Of a stretch of 64,000 bases of DNA, positions 50,642 to 60,168 are shown piece by piece. The position numbers and the translations under genes were made by a program. Location: contig JACKPJ010000004.1 of NCBI GenBank assembly GCA_024233625.1, positions 92,244 to 156,243 of the forward strand. Reading direction: 5' to 3'. The notes beneath the pieces were generated by a model. The model did no database searches and was not told the DNA's origin. It saw only the letters and a program-made list of their open reading frames with translations. How positions within the stretch are numbered: position 1 is the stretch's first letter; every line of letters starts with the position of its first letter. The stretch is from Deltaproteobacteria bacterium. Lineage in GTDB: Bacteria; UBA10199; DSSB01.

Positions 50642-53311
50642 ATGGTACAACAATGGGTTTACTTTTTTGGAAACGGCCAAGCCGACGGTAATTCGCAACT
50701 TAAAAATTTGTTGGGTGGCAAAGGAGCCAATCTAGCAGAAATGAATCGTCTAGGAATTCCCGTTCCTCCTGGTTTTACAATTACGACTGAAGTTTGTACT
50801 GCCTATTATCAAAATCAAAATCAATATCCCCAAGGCTTAGAGGAACAGGTCGAAGCCAAACTTCAGCAAACCGCGGATATTATGTCACGTCGATTTGGTG
50901 ATTCCGAAAATCCTCTTTTACTTTCAGTGCGTTCCGGTGCTCGTATCAGTATGCCAGGAATGATGGACACCGTACTTAATTTGGGGCTTAATGATCAAAC
51001 AGTCAAAGGATTGGCGAATTCTGCAGGAGATGAGCGATTTGCTTATGATTCTTATCGTCGCTTTATTCAAATGTATTCGGATGTTGTTTTAGATCTCGAC
51101 CGTTCACACTTCGAGCATCTCATCGAAGAAAAGAAAGCCGCTCGTGAGGTTCGCTTAGACACGGAACTTCAAGCTTCAGACTGGAATGAGCTTGTTGATA
51201 GCTTTAAAGCCTACGTCAAAAAAATTACCGGAAAGGACTTTCCCCAAGATCCCAAAGAACAGCTCTGGGGAGCAATTGGTGCCGTTTTTAAATCCTGGAT
51301 GAATAAGCGTGCCATTGAGTATCGCCGCATTAATGAGATTCCGCAAGAATGGGGGACTGCAGTCAATGTTCAAGCCATGGTTTTTGGAAATATGGGAGAA
51401 GACTGTGCAACCGGTGTTGCTTTTACTCGTGATCCCTCGACTGGAGAAAAACTCTTCTACGGTGAGTTTTTAGTTAATGCTCAAGGAGAGGATGTCGTCG
51501 CTGGGATTCGCACTCCTCAGCCCATTAATTTACAGGCCAAAGAAAGAGACCAATCCAGTCTTCCTGCGATGGAAGAAATCATGCCACGTTGTTATGAGGA
51601 GCTTGTCGATATTTATCAAAAACTCGAAGCACATTATCAAGACATGCAAGATATCGAGTTTACCATCGAAAGGAGCAAAGTTTGGTTATTACAAACACGT
51701 AATGGTAAGCGTACGGCACAAGCGGCGGTGAAGATTGCAGTCGATATGGCAAATGAAGGACTTATCGATAAAAAAACAGCAATTCTACGGGTCGACCCTG
51801 CGCAGATTGATCAGTTATTGCATCCTTCACTCGATCCTAAGGCCGAAAAAAATATCATGGGTAAAGGTTTACCGGCTTCTCCAGGTGCAGCGAGTGGAAG
51901 AGTCGTTTTTACAGCAGAAGAAGCCATTGAATGGAGTGATCAAGGTAAGGACGTGATCTTGGTTCGACTGGAAACTTCACCTGAAGACATCCATGGAATG
52001 CACGTTTCAAAGGGAATACTGACAGCCCGAGGTGGTATGACGAGTCATGCGGCTGTCGTTGCTAGAGGAATGGGTAAATGTTGTATCACTGGTTGTGAAG
52101 CACTGCAAATCGACTCAAAAAATAAAAAATTTGTTCTCAATCAGCATCAGATTACACAAGGCGATGAAATTACTCTCGACGGAACGAGCGGAGAGGTAAT
52201 TTTGGGAAAAGTACCTACGACCGCAGCCAAGCTTTCGGGTGATTTTGTTGAATTAATGACCTGGGTCGATGAATATCGTCATCTAAAAGTAAGAACCAAT
52301 GCGGATACTCCAGAGGATACTGCGGTTGCCAGGCGTTTTGGGGCGGAAGGAATCGGTTTATGTCGAACCGAACATATGTTTTTTGAAGAAGACCGCATTG
52401 ATGCCGTTCGCGAAATGATTTTAGCAGAGAATCAAGCGGGAAGAGAAAAGGCGCTTGCAAAAATTCTACCGATGCAACGCAGTGATTTTCTCGAAATTTT
52501 TCGGGAAATGAAAGGTTATCCTGTGACAATTCGTTTATTGGATCCGCCTCTGCATGAGTTTTTGCCTCATAGCGAAGAAGAGATTCAGCAGGTTTCTAAA
52601 AAATTAGGACGAAGTGCTGAGGAAATCCGCAAAAAGCTGACTACGCTCAATGAGTTTAATCCTATGTTGGGACATCGTGGTTGCCGTTTGGGAATTACTT
52701 ATCCCGAGATTTACGAGATGCAGACCCGAGCGATTATGGAAGCCGCTTGTGAACTCGTCAAAAATGAAGGCTTTGAGATTATTCCAGAAATCATGATTCC
52801 TCTCGTGGGTCATGTGAATGAATTAAAACTCATGCGTGAAGTTGTCGAGAAAATATGTTTAAAGATTTGTGATGAGTTTCAGGTAAAGCTTAAATATTTA
52901 ATTGGAACCATGATTGAGTTGCCTCGTGCTGCATTAACTGCAGACCAGGTTGCCAAATACGCTGATTTCTTCTCTTTTGGAACCAATGACTTGACTCAAA
53001 CGACTTTTGGTTTTTCACGCGATGACGTTGGAAAGTTTTTGCCTGTTTATCTGGAAAAAAACATACTTCCTCAAGACCCTTTTGTGACTCTTGACGTTGA
53101 TGGAGTAGGACGTTTGGTTCGCCAGGGAACTGAATTAGGTCGCCGGAGTACTCCGGATCTCAAGGTCGGTATTTGTGGTGAGCACGGTGGAGATCCTAAG
53201 TCTGTCATGTTTTGTGACAAAATTGGTCTTGATTATGTGAGTTGTTCGCCTTATCGAGTTCCTGTGGCTCGCCTAGCAGCAGCACACGCAGCCTTGAAAA
53301 CGAATTCTTAA
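50642..53311 (+). CDS. ppdK: Pyruvate, phosphate dikinase
   Basis: An 889-residue enzyme that interconverts pyruvate and phosphoenolpyruvate with ATP and phosphate. The N-terminal ATP-grasp domain begins LLGGKGANLAEMNRLGIPVPPGF. The phosphocarrier His at about residue 469 is in GGMTSHAAVVARGMG, and the C-terminal barrel has GICGEHGGDP with the catalytic Cys. Length is standard. It suggests reversible glycolysis or gluconeogenesis. It lies 14 bp after glyQS. Confidence 0.97.
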   Translation: MVQQWVYFFGNGQADGNSQLKNLLGGKGANLAEMNRLGIPVPPGFTITTEVCTAYYQNQNQYPQGLEEQVEAKLQQTADIMSRRFGDSENPLLLSVRSGARISMPGMMDTVLNLGLNDQTVKGLANSAGDERFAYDSYRRFIQMYSDVVLDLDRSHFEHLIEEKKAAREVRLDTELQASDWNELVDSFKAYVKKITGKDFPQDPKEQLWGAIGAVFKSWMNKRAIEYRRINEIPQEWGTAVNVQAMVFGNMGEDCATGVAFTRDPSTGEKLFYGEFLVNAQGEDVVAGIRTPQPINLQAKERDQSSLPAMEEIMPRCYEELVDIYQKLEAHYQDMQDIEFTIERSKVWLLQTRNGKRTAQAAVKIAVDMANEGLIDKKTAILRVDPAQIDQLLHPSLDPKAEKNIMGKGLPASPGAASGRVVFTAEEAIEWSDQGKDVILVRLETSPEDIHGMHVSKGILTARGGMTSHAAVVARGMGKCCITGCEALQIDSKNKKFVLNQHQITQGDEITLDGTSGEVILGKVPTTAAKLSGDFVELMTWVDEYRHLKVRTNADTPEDTAVARRFGAEGIGLCRTEHMFFEEDRIDAVREMILAENQAGREKALAKILPMQRSDFLEIFREMKGYPVTIRLLDPPLHEFLPHSEEEIQQVSKKLGRSAEEIRKKLTTLNEFNPMLGHRGCRLGITYPEIYEMQTRAIMEAACELVKNEGFEIIPEIMIPLVGHVNELKLMREVVEKICLKICDEFQVKLKYLIGTMIELPRAALTADQVAKYADFFSFGTNDLTQTTFGFSRDDVGKFLPVYLEKNILPQDPFVTLDVDGVGRLVRQGTELGRRSTPDLKVGICGEHGGDPKSVMFCDKIGLDYVSCSPYRVPVARLAAAHAALKTNS

Positions 53312-53326
53312 AAAAAGGATATTTCT

Positions 53327-54565
53327 TTGAAAATTTTTAATCAAAGCAGAAAAAAAAATAAGTGGCTTCTTTTATTATTATTTTTTCTACCCTCATGTAC
53401 AGAAGACTTTATTATTCCGAGCATTCCTTTAGATTTAGATCCAGTGACTTTAGCTAATCCGATTTCTTTAGCAGTGAGTCCTCAAAATCAGCGCTTGTAT
53501 GTAGTTAATTCGAATGGCCGAGTTCAGTGGTATGATTCTTCATTCATAGTCTTTGACATTAGTGATCCGACCAACCCCCAGCCAATGGATGTGATTCGTA
53601 TTAAGAATTTTTCAGGCCAAATCATCTTAGATGAAGCCCGGCAATATGTTTATATTCCTAACCGTAAAGGTGATGAAGATAATGATGCGGACACCTCTGA
53701 GCAAGTTTTGCGAATTAATATTAATGAGGCTTCTTCGGATTTTTTGAAGGTAGAAGAAGTGGTCTCAGCTGAAAATCCCTTTGGTGCTTTCTTCGATGGT
53801 CAAAATTTATACGTCGCGGCAACAGGTGAAGCCTTGCGTTATGATGTGGATAATATGACAGGTTACAGTAGCGTTGATCTCGAAGTCAAAACGAATGAAG
53901 ACCGTGATCTTGATGCTGATGAAACGCGAGAGATTGCAGTTTCTCCTTCGGGTTCACATATTTTTGTCACCAATCGAGTCGATAATATGTTAGTTTTGGA
54001 TGCTCAGGAGTTTTTGGAGCCGACTCCTCCAGGAGTTCGTGCTTTAGGCAGCGAAGCTGTTGATTATATTGTTGTAGGGACCGTTTCTACGCGTGGAATT
54101 ACTCGTGACTCAAAATATATTTATATGATCGATGGTACGCCAGCAGTGTTAAAAGTGATGACAGATGAAGGCTTAGATCCGGTTGTGGGGGCACCTAAAG
54201 AAATTTCTGCCGCCAGTTTGCAAGTAGCTTCGATTCCGGTTGGAGTTGAGCCAGGCCAAATTATTGTTGATGAAGCTAAACAACGCGCTTATGTGACTAA
54301 TGTTGAGAGTAATGATTTGTCTATTGTGGATCTTGTCTTGCAACAGGAGGTTGGGCGAATCGATCTTTCTACGCGGCCTGCAGGAGTCAAGGATGAAGAC
54401 TGGGATGGGGACCAACCTTTTGGTCTGGCAATGTTAGAAGAAAATGGGAAGCAGTATTTATACGTTGCTCATTACGACACAAATCTTATTTCTGTTATCG
54501 ATTTAGAACAACAAAGTGTTGTGAAAATTATCGGAGAGCTGCCTAAGGCAGAGGATTATCAATAA
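53327..54565 (+). CDS. Beta-propeller lipoprotein, paralog 1
   Basis: A 412-residue lipoprotein starting at TTG after AAAAAAGGA. The signal LLLLLFFLPSC ends in a lipobox. Repeated YVTN/NHL-like blades follow: ISLAVSPQNQRLYVVNSNGR, ITRDSKYIYMIDGTP, IIVDEAKQRAYVTNVESNDL and YLYVAHYDTNLISVIDLE. Such surface propellers often bind partners or act as scaffolds. The next gene encodes a similar protein. Confidence 0.85.
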   Translation: MKIFNQSRKKNKWLLLLLFFLPSCTEDFIIPSIPLDLDPVTLANPISLAVSPQNQRLYVVNSNGRVQWYDSSFIVFDISDPTNPQPMDVIRIKNFSGQIILDEARQYVYIPNRKGDEDNDADTSEQVLRININEASSDFLKVEEVVSAENPFGAFFDGQNLYVAATGEALRYDVDNMTGYSSVDLEVKTNEDRDLDADETREIAVSPSGSHIFVTNRVDNMLVLDAQEFLEPTPPGVRALGSEAVDYIVVGTVSTRGITRDSKYIYMIDGTPAVLKVMTDEGLDPVVGAPKEISAASLQVASIPVGVEPGQIIVDEAKQRAYVTNVESNDLSIVDLVLQQEVGRIDLSTRPAGVKDEDWDGDQPFGLAMLEENGKQYLYVAHYDTNLISVIDLEQQSVVKIIGELPKAEDYQ

Positions 54566-54597
54566 GGGAATTAAGATTAATTTTCAAAGGAAGACTT

Positions 54598-55779
54598 ATG
54601 CGTTTTTTTGGGCAATATAAAAAAATTACTTTTCTTTTTTTAGCGTTTTTTTCAATTTCAGTTTTTAATTCTTGTATTGGAAATGAACGTAAGGACCGTC
54701 TTAAATTTCCCGCAATTGTCGCGATTGATCAGGCTAAACAGCGTGTTTTTGTTATTGATAATCAAAAAAATGGCCTTAATGTCATCGATGTGGCAAAAAA
54801 TAATGAGGTTCTTACTAAAAAAAACAAAGATGGTGATAAAGAGGGTTTGTTGACCGAAGAAGATGCGTTGATTTTACCCGAGTTTCCTTCTAATGCAGCA
54901 CTAGCCTCTTTAGAAAATGATCTTTCCAGACTTTTTGTTTTGGGGGCTAATGAAGGGCCTTTGCAAAAGATTATTGTGATTGATTTTGATATTGCAGGAG
55001 GGTTGAGGCGTTCTGAAATTTCCCCAATCTCTGTAGCGGGAGAAAGTTCTGATGTCTTAGTGGGAATTCAGGTTGATGAAAAACGTGGTCATGTTTGGGT
55101 CACTAATTCGGGTTCAGCAAGCTTATATGCCTATGATATCAAAACGGGAGAGCAAATTGAAAATTCCCACATCCAACTCAGTGGGATTCCTACACGTTTA
55201 AGTATTGATCCTGGGTTGGACCTGATGGCAGTGGCAAATTCTAGCTCGACAGAAATCTCAATTATTGATCTCAATAATCTCAACCAAGCTCCTCAAACTT
55301 TGGATATTGGAAGAAAAACGCGTGATCTTGCATTGGTGTCCAATAATCAAGGAAGCTTATTGTTTTGTTCGATTCTTGATGAAAATCGTGCAGAAGCTTA
55401 TCGGCTTAATTTAAACGATTTGTCTCAGTCATTTTTAATCGGCGAAGTGAATCCAAGTACACCTGCGGATGCTTTTGATGAAGATACTGTTATTTTAAAT
55501 GGTAATATCAATTTAGTGACGGCTGGCAATCTGACAGATGGTCGGGTGGGGGCTTATTATACTCAGTCTTCAGGGGACTTATTGGCTCTAAGGGTTGCTC
55601 AAGATTTGACTAGTATCGAAGTGCAAAGAGTTGAAGTTGGTGCCGTCAGTGGAGAAGGAATAGAGCCTCTATTAGATAATAGTGGTAATATTAGTGATAT
55701 TTACTTTGCGTCTCCAGGAGTTGGAACCTTAACTGTTGTTGATCCATTTGAAGCAGAGTTTTCTGATCAAATTCCTTAA
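54598..55779 (+). CDS. Beta-propeller lipoprotein, paralog 2
   Basis: A 393-residue lipoprotein with lipobox SVFNSC. Blades of the YVTN type are seen: AIVAIDQAKQRVFVIDNQKN, IQVDEKRGHVWVTNSGSASL and LDLMAVANSSSTEISIIDL. It follows paralog 1 by 32 bp and probably arose by duplication; the pair may form one envelope complex. No enzyme motif is present. Confidence 0.85.
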   Translation: MRFFGQYKKITFLFLAFFSISVFNSCIGNERKDRLKFPAIVAIDQAKQRVFVIDNQKNGLNVIDVAKNNEVLTKKNKDGDKEGLLTEEDALILPEFPSNAALASLENDLSRLFVLGANEGPLQKIIVIDFDIAGGLRRSEISPISVAGESSDVLVGIQVDEKRGHVWVTNSGSASLYAYDIKTGEQIENSHIQLSGIPTRLSIDPGLDLMAVANSSSTEISIIDLNNLNQAPQTLDIGRKTRDLALVSNNQGSLLFCSILDENRAEAYRLNLNDLSQSFLIGEVNPSTPADAFDEDTVILNGNINLVTAGNLTDGRVGAYYTQSSGDLLALRVAQDLTSIEVQRVEVGAVSGEGIEPLLDNSGNISDIYFASPGVGTLTVVDPFEAEFSDQIP

Positions 55780-55824
55780 AAATAGAGCGAGAGCAAGCGA
55801 CGAGTTGATTGCTTGGGTCTAGTC

Positions 55825-56280
55825 ATGAAAATAATAAAAAAATCACACATTCACAAACCATGTGTTGGCTGGAGAGAATGGTTGGAATTGCCTGAACTGG
55901 GCATTCCAGCAGTTAAGGCCAAGGTCGATACGGGTGCAAGGACCTCTGCCATTCATGCCTTTAAAGTGGAACCCTTTCAAAAATCAAAAAAGCACTATGT
56001 GCGTTTTTGGGTACATCCGTTGCAAAAAGATAAAAAGTATAAAATTTGTTGTGAGGCCCCTTTAGTTGATTATCGTTCTGTAGTGGATTCGGGAGGACAT
56101 CGTGAAAAAAGATATGTGATTGAAACCCCTGTGAAGTTGGGTGATTACATTTGGCCGATCGAAATAACTTTGACTAATCGAGATACCATGCTTTTTCGCA
56201 TGCTTTTGGGCCGTACAGCGCTAAAAGGTCGTTTTGTAGTCGATCCAGGTTTATCATTTTGTATAGGTAAGCTTAAATAA
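55825..56280 (+). CDS. RimB-like ATP-dependent zinc protease (retropepsin-fold)
   Basis: A 151-residue protein of the PF05618 type. AKVDTGARTSAIHA carries the DTGA aspartate of an aspartic-protease-like fold, and MLLGRTALKGRFVVDPG is the C-terminal family motif. ATG at 55825 is preferred over a TTG at 55813. Members are often encoded beside RimK and are reported to act on its poly-glutamate product. Here rimK and an M14-like gene follow, so it probably works with them. Confidence 0.88.
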   Translation: MKIIKKSHIHKPCVGWREWLELPELGIPAVKAKVDTGARTSAIHAFKVEPFQKSKKHYVRFWVHPLQKDKKYKICCEAPLVDYRSVVDSGGHREKRYVIETPVKLGDYIWPIEITLTNRDTMLFRMLLGRTALKGRFVVDPGLSFCIGKLK

Positions 56281-56391
56281 AATAAACTTAAAATTGGATT
56301 TAAGCGAGTTAAAGAGTGTGCTAAAGTTTTTTAGTAGAGACGCAAGTAAAAAACTCGTTTGCTGTTGGATAAAAAAACTCAAGGAGGGGAA

Positions 56392-57294
56392 ATGAAAATC
56401 GGGATTCTGTCTCGTAATTCAAGCTTATATTCCACTAAAAGACTTAAAGAAGCTGCACAAGAGCGTGGACATCTTGTTCGTATTGTCGATTATTTGCGTT
56501 GTTATATGAATATCACTTCGCGTCGTCCTTCTGTTCTTTATGCAGGAGAGTCTCTCAAGTTTGATGCCGTGATTCCCCGTATTGGTGCTTCGCACACATT
56601 TTATGGAACTGCTGTCGTTAGACAGTTTGAGATGATGGGAGTTTTTCCGGCAAATGAATCTCAAGCGATTACGCGTTCTCGTGATAAATTGCGTTCATTG
56701 CAATTATTGTCTCGAGATGGTGTTGGTTTGCCGATTACTTCTTTTGCTCACTCTACAAAAGATATTGAGGGTCTGATTAATATCGTTGGGGGGGCTCCTC
56801 TCATTGTGAAACTCTTGGAAGGAACCCAAGGTATTGGAGTTGTTCTCGCTGAAACCAAAAAAGCTGCCGAGTCTGTTATTGCTGCCTTTCGCGGTTTGAA
56901 TGCGAATATCTTGGTTCAAGAATTTATTAAAGAGGCGGAGGGGGCAGATATTCGTTGTTTTGTTGTGGGTAGTCGTGTGGTTGCTTCTATGAAACGCCAG
57001 GCAGCACCAGGAGAGTTTCGATCCAATCTTCATCGGGGAGGAAGTGCTGAAAGTGTAAGATTAAGTCCAGAAGAACGCGCAACGGCTGTGCGAGCGGCAA
57101 AAACGATGGGACTTAATGTAGCAGGTGTGGATATTATTCGTTCTGCACACGGTCCTTTAGTTCTAGAAGTTAATTCCTCTCCGGGTCTAGAAGGAATTGA
57201 AAAATTTACAGAAAGAGATGTTGCAGGATCTATTATTGAGTTTTTGGAAAAGAAAGTTCAAATTGGGAAAACAAAAACTAAAGGATCTGGTTGA
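56392..57294 (+). CDS. rimK: RimK-type ATP-grasp ligase (alpha-L-glutamate ligase family)
   Basis: A 300-residue ATP-grasp enzyme. AGGAGGGG before the ATG at 56392 fixes the start. The N-terminal lobe has GILSRNSSLYSTKRLKEAA and FDAVIPRIGASHTFYG; ATP-grasp elements are PLIVKLLEGTQGIGVVLAET, LVQEFIKEAEGADIRCFVVG and the metal site VLEVNSSPGLEGIE. RimK adds glutamates to the C-terminus of ribosomal protein S6 in E. coli, but relatives make other amide bonds. It is in operon with the gene after it. Confidence 0.94.
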   Translation: MKIGILSRNSSLYSTKRLKEAAQERGHLVRIVDYLRCYMNITSRRPSVLYAGESLKFDAVIPRIGASHTFYGTAVVRQFEMMGVFPANESQAITRSRDKLRSLQLLSRDGVGLPITSFAHSTKDIEGLINIVGGAPLIVKLLEGTQGIGVVLAETKKAAESVIAAFRGLNANILVQEFIKEAEGADIRCFVVGSRVVASMKRQAAPGEFRSNLHRGGSAESVRLSPEERATAVRAAKTMGLNVAGVDIIRSAHGPLVLEVNSSPGLEGIEKFTERDVAGSIIEFLEKKVQIGKTKTKGSG

Positions 57295-57296
57295 AT

Positions 57297-58340
57297 ATGG
57301 CCAAAAAAATAAAAATAGGTAGCTCAATTATCGAACCAGGTTCAATTGTTAGTGTTCAATTACCACTTCCGGGTCTCTACACTCAGTCAAAGGTTTTTAT
57401 GCCTGTACAAGTGCTCCATGGAGAAAAATCAGGACCAACTCTTTTCGTGAGTGCGGCAATTCATGGAGACGAAATTAATGGAATTGAGATCATTCGGCGT
57501 GTTCTAAAATTTAAGGCACTCAAAAAAATCGTAGGGACTTTAATAGCAATACCCGTCGTAAATATTTACGGTTTGATAAACCATTCTCGATATCTTCCAG
57601 ACCGACGCGATCTCAACCGCTCTTTTCCAGGATCTCCAAAAGGCTCACTTGCAGCGCGTCTTGCAGACCTTTTTTTAAATGAAATTGTCAAAAAATGTGA
57701 TTATGGAATCGACATTCATACCGGTTCATGGCATCGAATCAATCTGCCTCAAATACGCGCTTGTATGGATGATAAAAAAACTCGACGTATTGCAAAAGCT
57801 TTCGGTGCGCCAGTCATTTTAAATTCTAATATTCGAGATGGTTCCTTAAGACAATCTGTGAATGATTTAGGAATACCTATGTTGCTGTATGAAGGTGGGG
57901 AAGCCCTCCGCTTTGATGAGTTAGCAATACGTGCAGGAGTTCGGGGAGTATTAAATATTATGCGTGAACTTAAAATGATTCCAGGTATGTCTTTTAAGCC
58001 TAAGAAAAACTCTTTGATCTCAAAAAAAACATATTGGGTGCGTGCGAATGTCAGTGGAATACTTCGCACGATTAGGCGCCTTGGAAGTCATGTCAAAAAA
58101 GGTGAAACCTTGGGTGTGATCAGCGATCCTTTTGGTATGGCTGAAGAGAAGGTTACTGCAATCGTTTCAGGTGTGATTATTGGAAAATCTAATCTTCCTG
58201 TTGTTAATGCAGGTGAAGCTCTTTATCACATTGCAAAGTTTAGGGAAGATCAGGAAATTCAAGATGCTATGAATACTTTTCATGAAGAGTTGAATCCTGA
58301 GGAACAGCAAGGAATACTTGGTGAGCCTCCGATAGTGTAA
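57297..58340 (+). CDS. Succinylglutamate desuccinylase/aspartoacylase-family (M14-like) hydrolase
   Basis: A 347-residue zinc hydrolase. SAAIHGDEINGIEIIRRV gives two zinc ligands (His and Glu), DLNRSFPG the substrate arginine region, and YGIDIHTGSWHR the third ligand. A C-terminal barrel-sandwich or lipoyl-like segment (VKKGETLGVISDPFG) is usual for this subgroup. It begins 2 bp after rimK; the trio protease-ligase-hydrolase occurs in other bacteria, and it may trim the amide product. Confidence 0.9.
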   Translation: MAKKIKIGSSIIEPGSIVSVQLPLPGLYTQSKVFMPVQVLHGEKSGPTLFVSAAIHGDEINGIEIIRRVLKFKALKKIVGTLIAIPVVNIYGLINHSRYLPDRRDLNRSFPGSPKGSLAARLADLFLNEIVKKCDYGIDIHTGSWHRINLPQIRACMDDKKTRRIAKAFGAPVILNSNIRDGSLRQSVNDLGIPMLLYEGGEALRFDELAIRAGVRGVLNIMRELKMIPGMSFKPKKNSLISKKTYWVRANVSGILRTIRRLGSHVKKGETLGVISDPFGMAEEKVTAIVSGVIIGKSNLPVVNAGEALYHIAKFREDQEIQDAMNTFHEELNPEEQQGILGEPPIV

Positions 58341-58695
58341 CTTGTTATTATAGTTATCATGAGGTGTTTTTTAACTTACATAGATGCAAAACCATGTGTC
58401 TATCTAGATTGAGCAAAGAATAGCTATTAAGATATTATCGTTATTGGAGATAACAATGTTCTAACGATAATCCTATTTTTTTGGGTATTGATACTCCAAT
58501 ATGCGTGGTATCTATATGAAATAATTTATTTTTTTAGACCTTGTTAAAAATCAACTAGGCAATACTGTTTAAGAGAGTAAAATTTTTCTATTTTTTAAAA
58601 AAACTAATGAACTTTTTTGTTTTTCTCACGTCTTCTATTAGTAGAACTAGTTAATATTTAATAAGATTTAACCCTTACTTGAAGAGGAGTAAAAT
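58341..58695. other. AT-rich intergenic region with inverted repeat
   Basis: This 355-bp gap separates the rimK cluster from the Spy-like gene. ATTATCGTTA (58434-58443) and TAACGATAAT (58462-58471) form a perfect 10-bp inverted repeat with an 18-bp spacer, followed by CCTATTTTTTT, so it may be a weak terminator. No ORF or RNA gene is seen. A promoter for the next operon is expected, but I could not place it with confidence. Confidence 0.5.
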
Positions 58696-59127
58696 ATGAA
58701 AAAGTCATGGATGTCTAAATTGCTCGTCGGGGCTTTTGCTATTGCTATATTGCCTTCCTATGTTTCAGCTGAAGGAGGCCAAAGAGGAAAACAATTTTTA
58801 GAGTGTTTTGAAAGAGAATATCAACCAACAGCTGAACAGATGCAGCAAATAGAAGATCTCTATGAAAAATCAGGTGACTGGAGAGAATCGAGAGAGAAAA
58901 TGAGAGAAAGTCGCAAGAGTCTTCATGATGCAATGAGATCCGATGCTTCAGAAGCTGAGTTGCGTAAGAAGTTTAATGAGATGCAAAAAATGAAACAAGA
59001 AATGCATCAAAAACATTTTGAAAAGATGTTAAAATTGCGTTCCATTTTAACTCCAGAACAGCGTGAAAAGATTGGGGCATGTCGTGGTGGACGATGGGAA
59101 CGTCATGGTAAAGGACCTCGAGAATAA
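58696..59127 (+). CDS. Spy/CpxP/CnrX-like periplasmic protein
   Basis: A 143-residue exported protein. The signal peptide (LVGAFAIAILPSYVSAEG) precedes a helical body with two LTxxQ-type motifs: PTAEQMQQI and LTPEQREKI. Members of this fold are chaperones (Spy, CpxP) or metal sensors (CnrX, ZraP). The next two genes encode an ECF sigma factor and a small membrane protein, so a sensor role as in CnrYXH is more likely. A C-terminal His/Gly-rich tail (GRWERHGKG) might bind metal. Confidence 0.87.
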   Translation: MKKSWMSKLLVGAFAIAILPSYVSAEGGQRGKQFLECFEREYQPTAEQMQQIEDLYEKSGDWRESREKMRESRKSLHDAMRSDASEAELRKKFNEMQKMKQEMHQKHFEKMLKLRSILTPEQREKIGACRGGRWERHGKGPRE

Positions 59128-59144
59128 TTCGTGGCTTTGTATCT

Positions 59145-59714
59145 ATGATTAGTCAAGCTATCACACAAACACTTTTTAAGAAAAATCTTCAAAAGGGAGA
59201 TAAGTTGAGATCCTTAGAAGACTTTAGTGACCTCTATGACCAGTATCACCGGCAAGTGCGTTCTGTTCTTTATAGAATGGGAGCAAAAGAAGAGCTAGAT
59301 GACTTAGTGCAGGAGGTTTTTTTGAAAGTTTGGCAGGCTTTACCGACTTTTAAGGGAAAGAGTCGTTTTTCAACCTGGATTTATCGCATCGCTATGAATA
59401 CAGCAATAGATCGATTTCGCAAACTTAAGACTCGAGGTGGGCCTGCCGAGCAGCTTGATGAAGAAAAAACCTCTGGAAATGAACACTATGACGCTCAAGT
59501 AGAAAATACTGAAAATCAGCAATTAATCTCAGATGCTTTGGGTGAACTTAATGAAGAACAAAGAAGCGTGTTGGTTTTACATCTGATGGAAGGTAAAAAG
59601 CTTAAGGAAGTTGCAAAAATTTTGGAACTTCCTTTAGGTACAGTGAAGTCAAGACTTCACTATGCAAAACAAAGCATGCAAGGTTATTTATCTGATCGAG
59701 GAGTGTGTTTATGA
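59145..59714 (+). CDS. ECF RNA polymerase sigma factor
   Basis: A 189-residue ECF sigma-70 factor. Region 2 is DLYDQYHRQVRSVLYRMGA followed by ELDDLVQEVFLKVWQALPTF and FSTWIYRIAMNTAIDRFRK; region 4 is LNEEQRSVLVLHLMEGKKLKEVAKIL then GTVKSRLHYAKQ. It should direct transcription of an envelope-stress regulon. It starts 17 bp after the Spy-like gene and its stop overlaps the next start (ATGA). Confidence 0.95.
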   Translation: MISQAITQTLFKKNLQKGDKLRSLEDFSDLYDQYHRQVRSVLYRMGAKEELDDLVQEVFLKVWQALPTFKGKSRFSTWIYRIAMNTAIDRFRKLKTRGGPAEQLDEEKTSGNEHYDAQVENTENQQLISDALGELNEEQRSVLVLHLMEGKKLKEVAKILELPLGTVKSRLHYAKQSMQGYLSDRGVCL

Positions 59715-60043
59715 GAAAAACACTTGAACAATTTATTATAGAAAACAAACCTGAGCTACCTGCAGCTCCAGTTAATGAGAAAGAACTTCTTCTCAAAAAA
59801 GCATCGCTTATTTTAGAAGAAAAGTCTCAGACTTTGGAGAAACAAAAAAGTTTCGTTTGGCCATGGAAACTTATCGGTACAGGTTTTTCTTTTGCAGCTT
59901 TATTTGCCTTTTTGATGATTATGCAGGTCTCGCAAAGGCCCATTATACAAAAAGCTGAGGAAGATAAAATAGGTGATTTTTTGTTAAGTACGCTTGAAGA
60001 TTATTCTACGTCGTTCAATGAAGATAACGAAAATTACTTCTAG
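59711..60043 (+). CDS. Small membrane protein, putative anti-sigma factor
   Basis: A 110-residue protein starting at ATG 59711, overlapping the sigma stop (ATGA). It has a cytoplasmic N-terminus (KTLEQFIIENKPELPAAP), one membrane helix (WKLIGTGFSFAALFAFLMIMQV) and a short outer part. Gene position, coupling and topology fit an anti-sigma factor. No ZAS zinc motif is seen, so the assignment is by context. Confidence 0.72.
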   Translation: MRKTLEQFIIENKPELPAAPVNEKELLLKKASLILEEKSQTLEKQKSFVWPWKLIGTGFSFAALFAFLMIMQVSQRPIIQKAEEDKIGDFLLSTLEDYSTSFNEDNENYF

Positions 60044-60090
60044 GGACTCTTGAAAAAGTTCATTTTTCAAGACTCTCTTTTAATCCTTTT
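60044..60090 (+). terminator. Hairpin terminator after the sigma operon
   Basis: GACTCTTGAAAAA (60046-60058) pairs with TTTTTCAAGACTC (60064-60076), one mismatch, loop GTTCA, followed by the T-rich TCTTTTAATCCTTTT. It starts two bases after the anti-sigma stop. The stem core TTGAAAAA resembles the arms of the repeat family at 33.7 and 47.0 kb. Confidence 0.7.
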
Positions 60091-60168
60091 ATTGCGAAGG
60101 CTTTAGGCTTATTGTATTCTCTAAAAGTATTTTAATAATTAGATTTTGTAATAGCTTTTGGAGTATTT

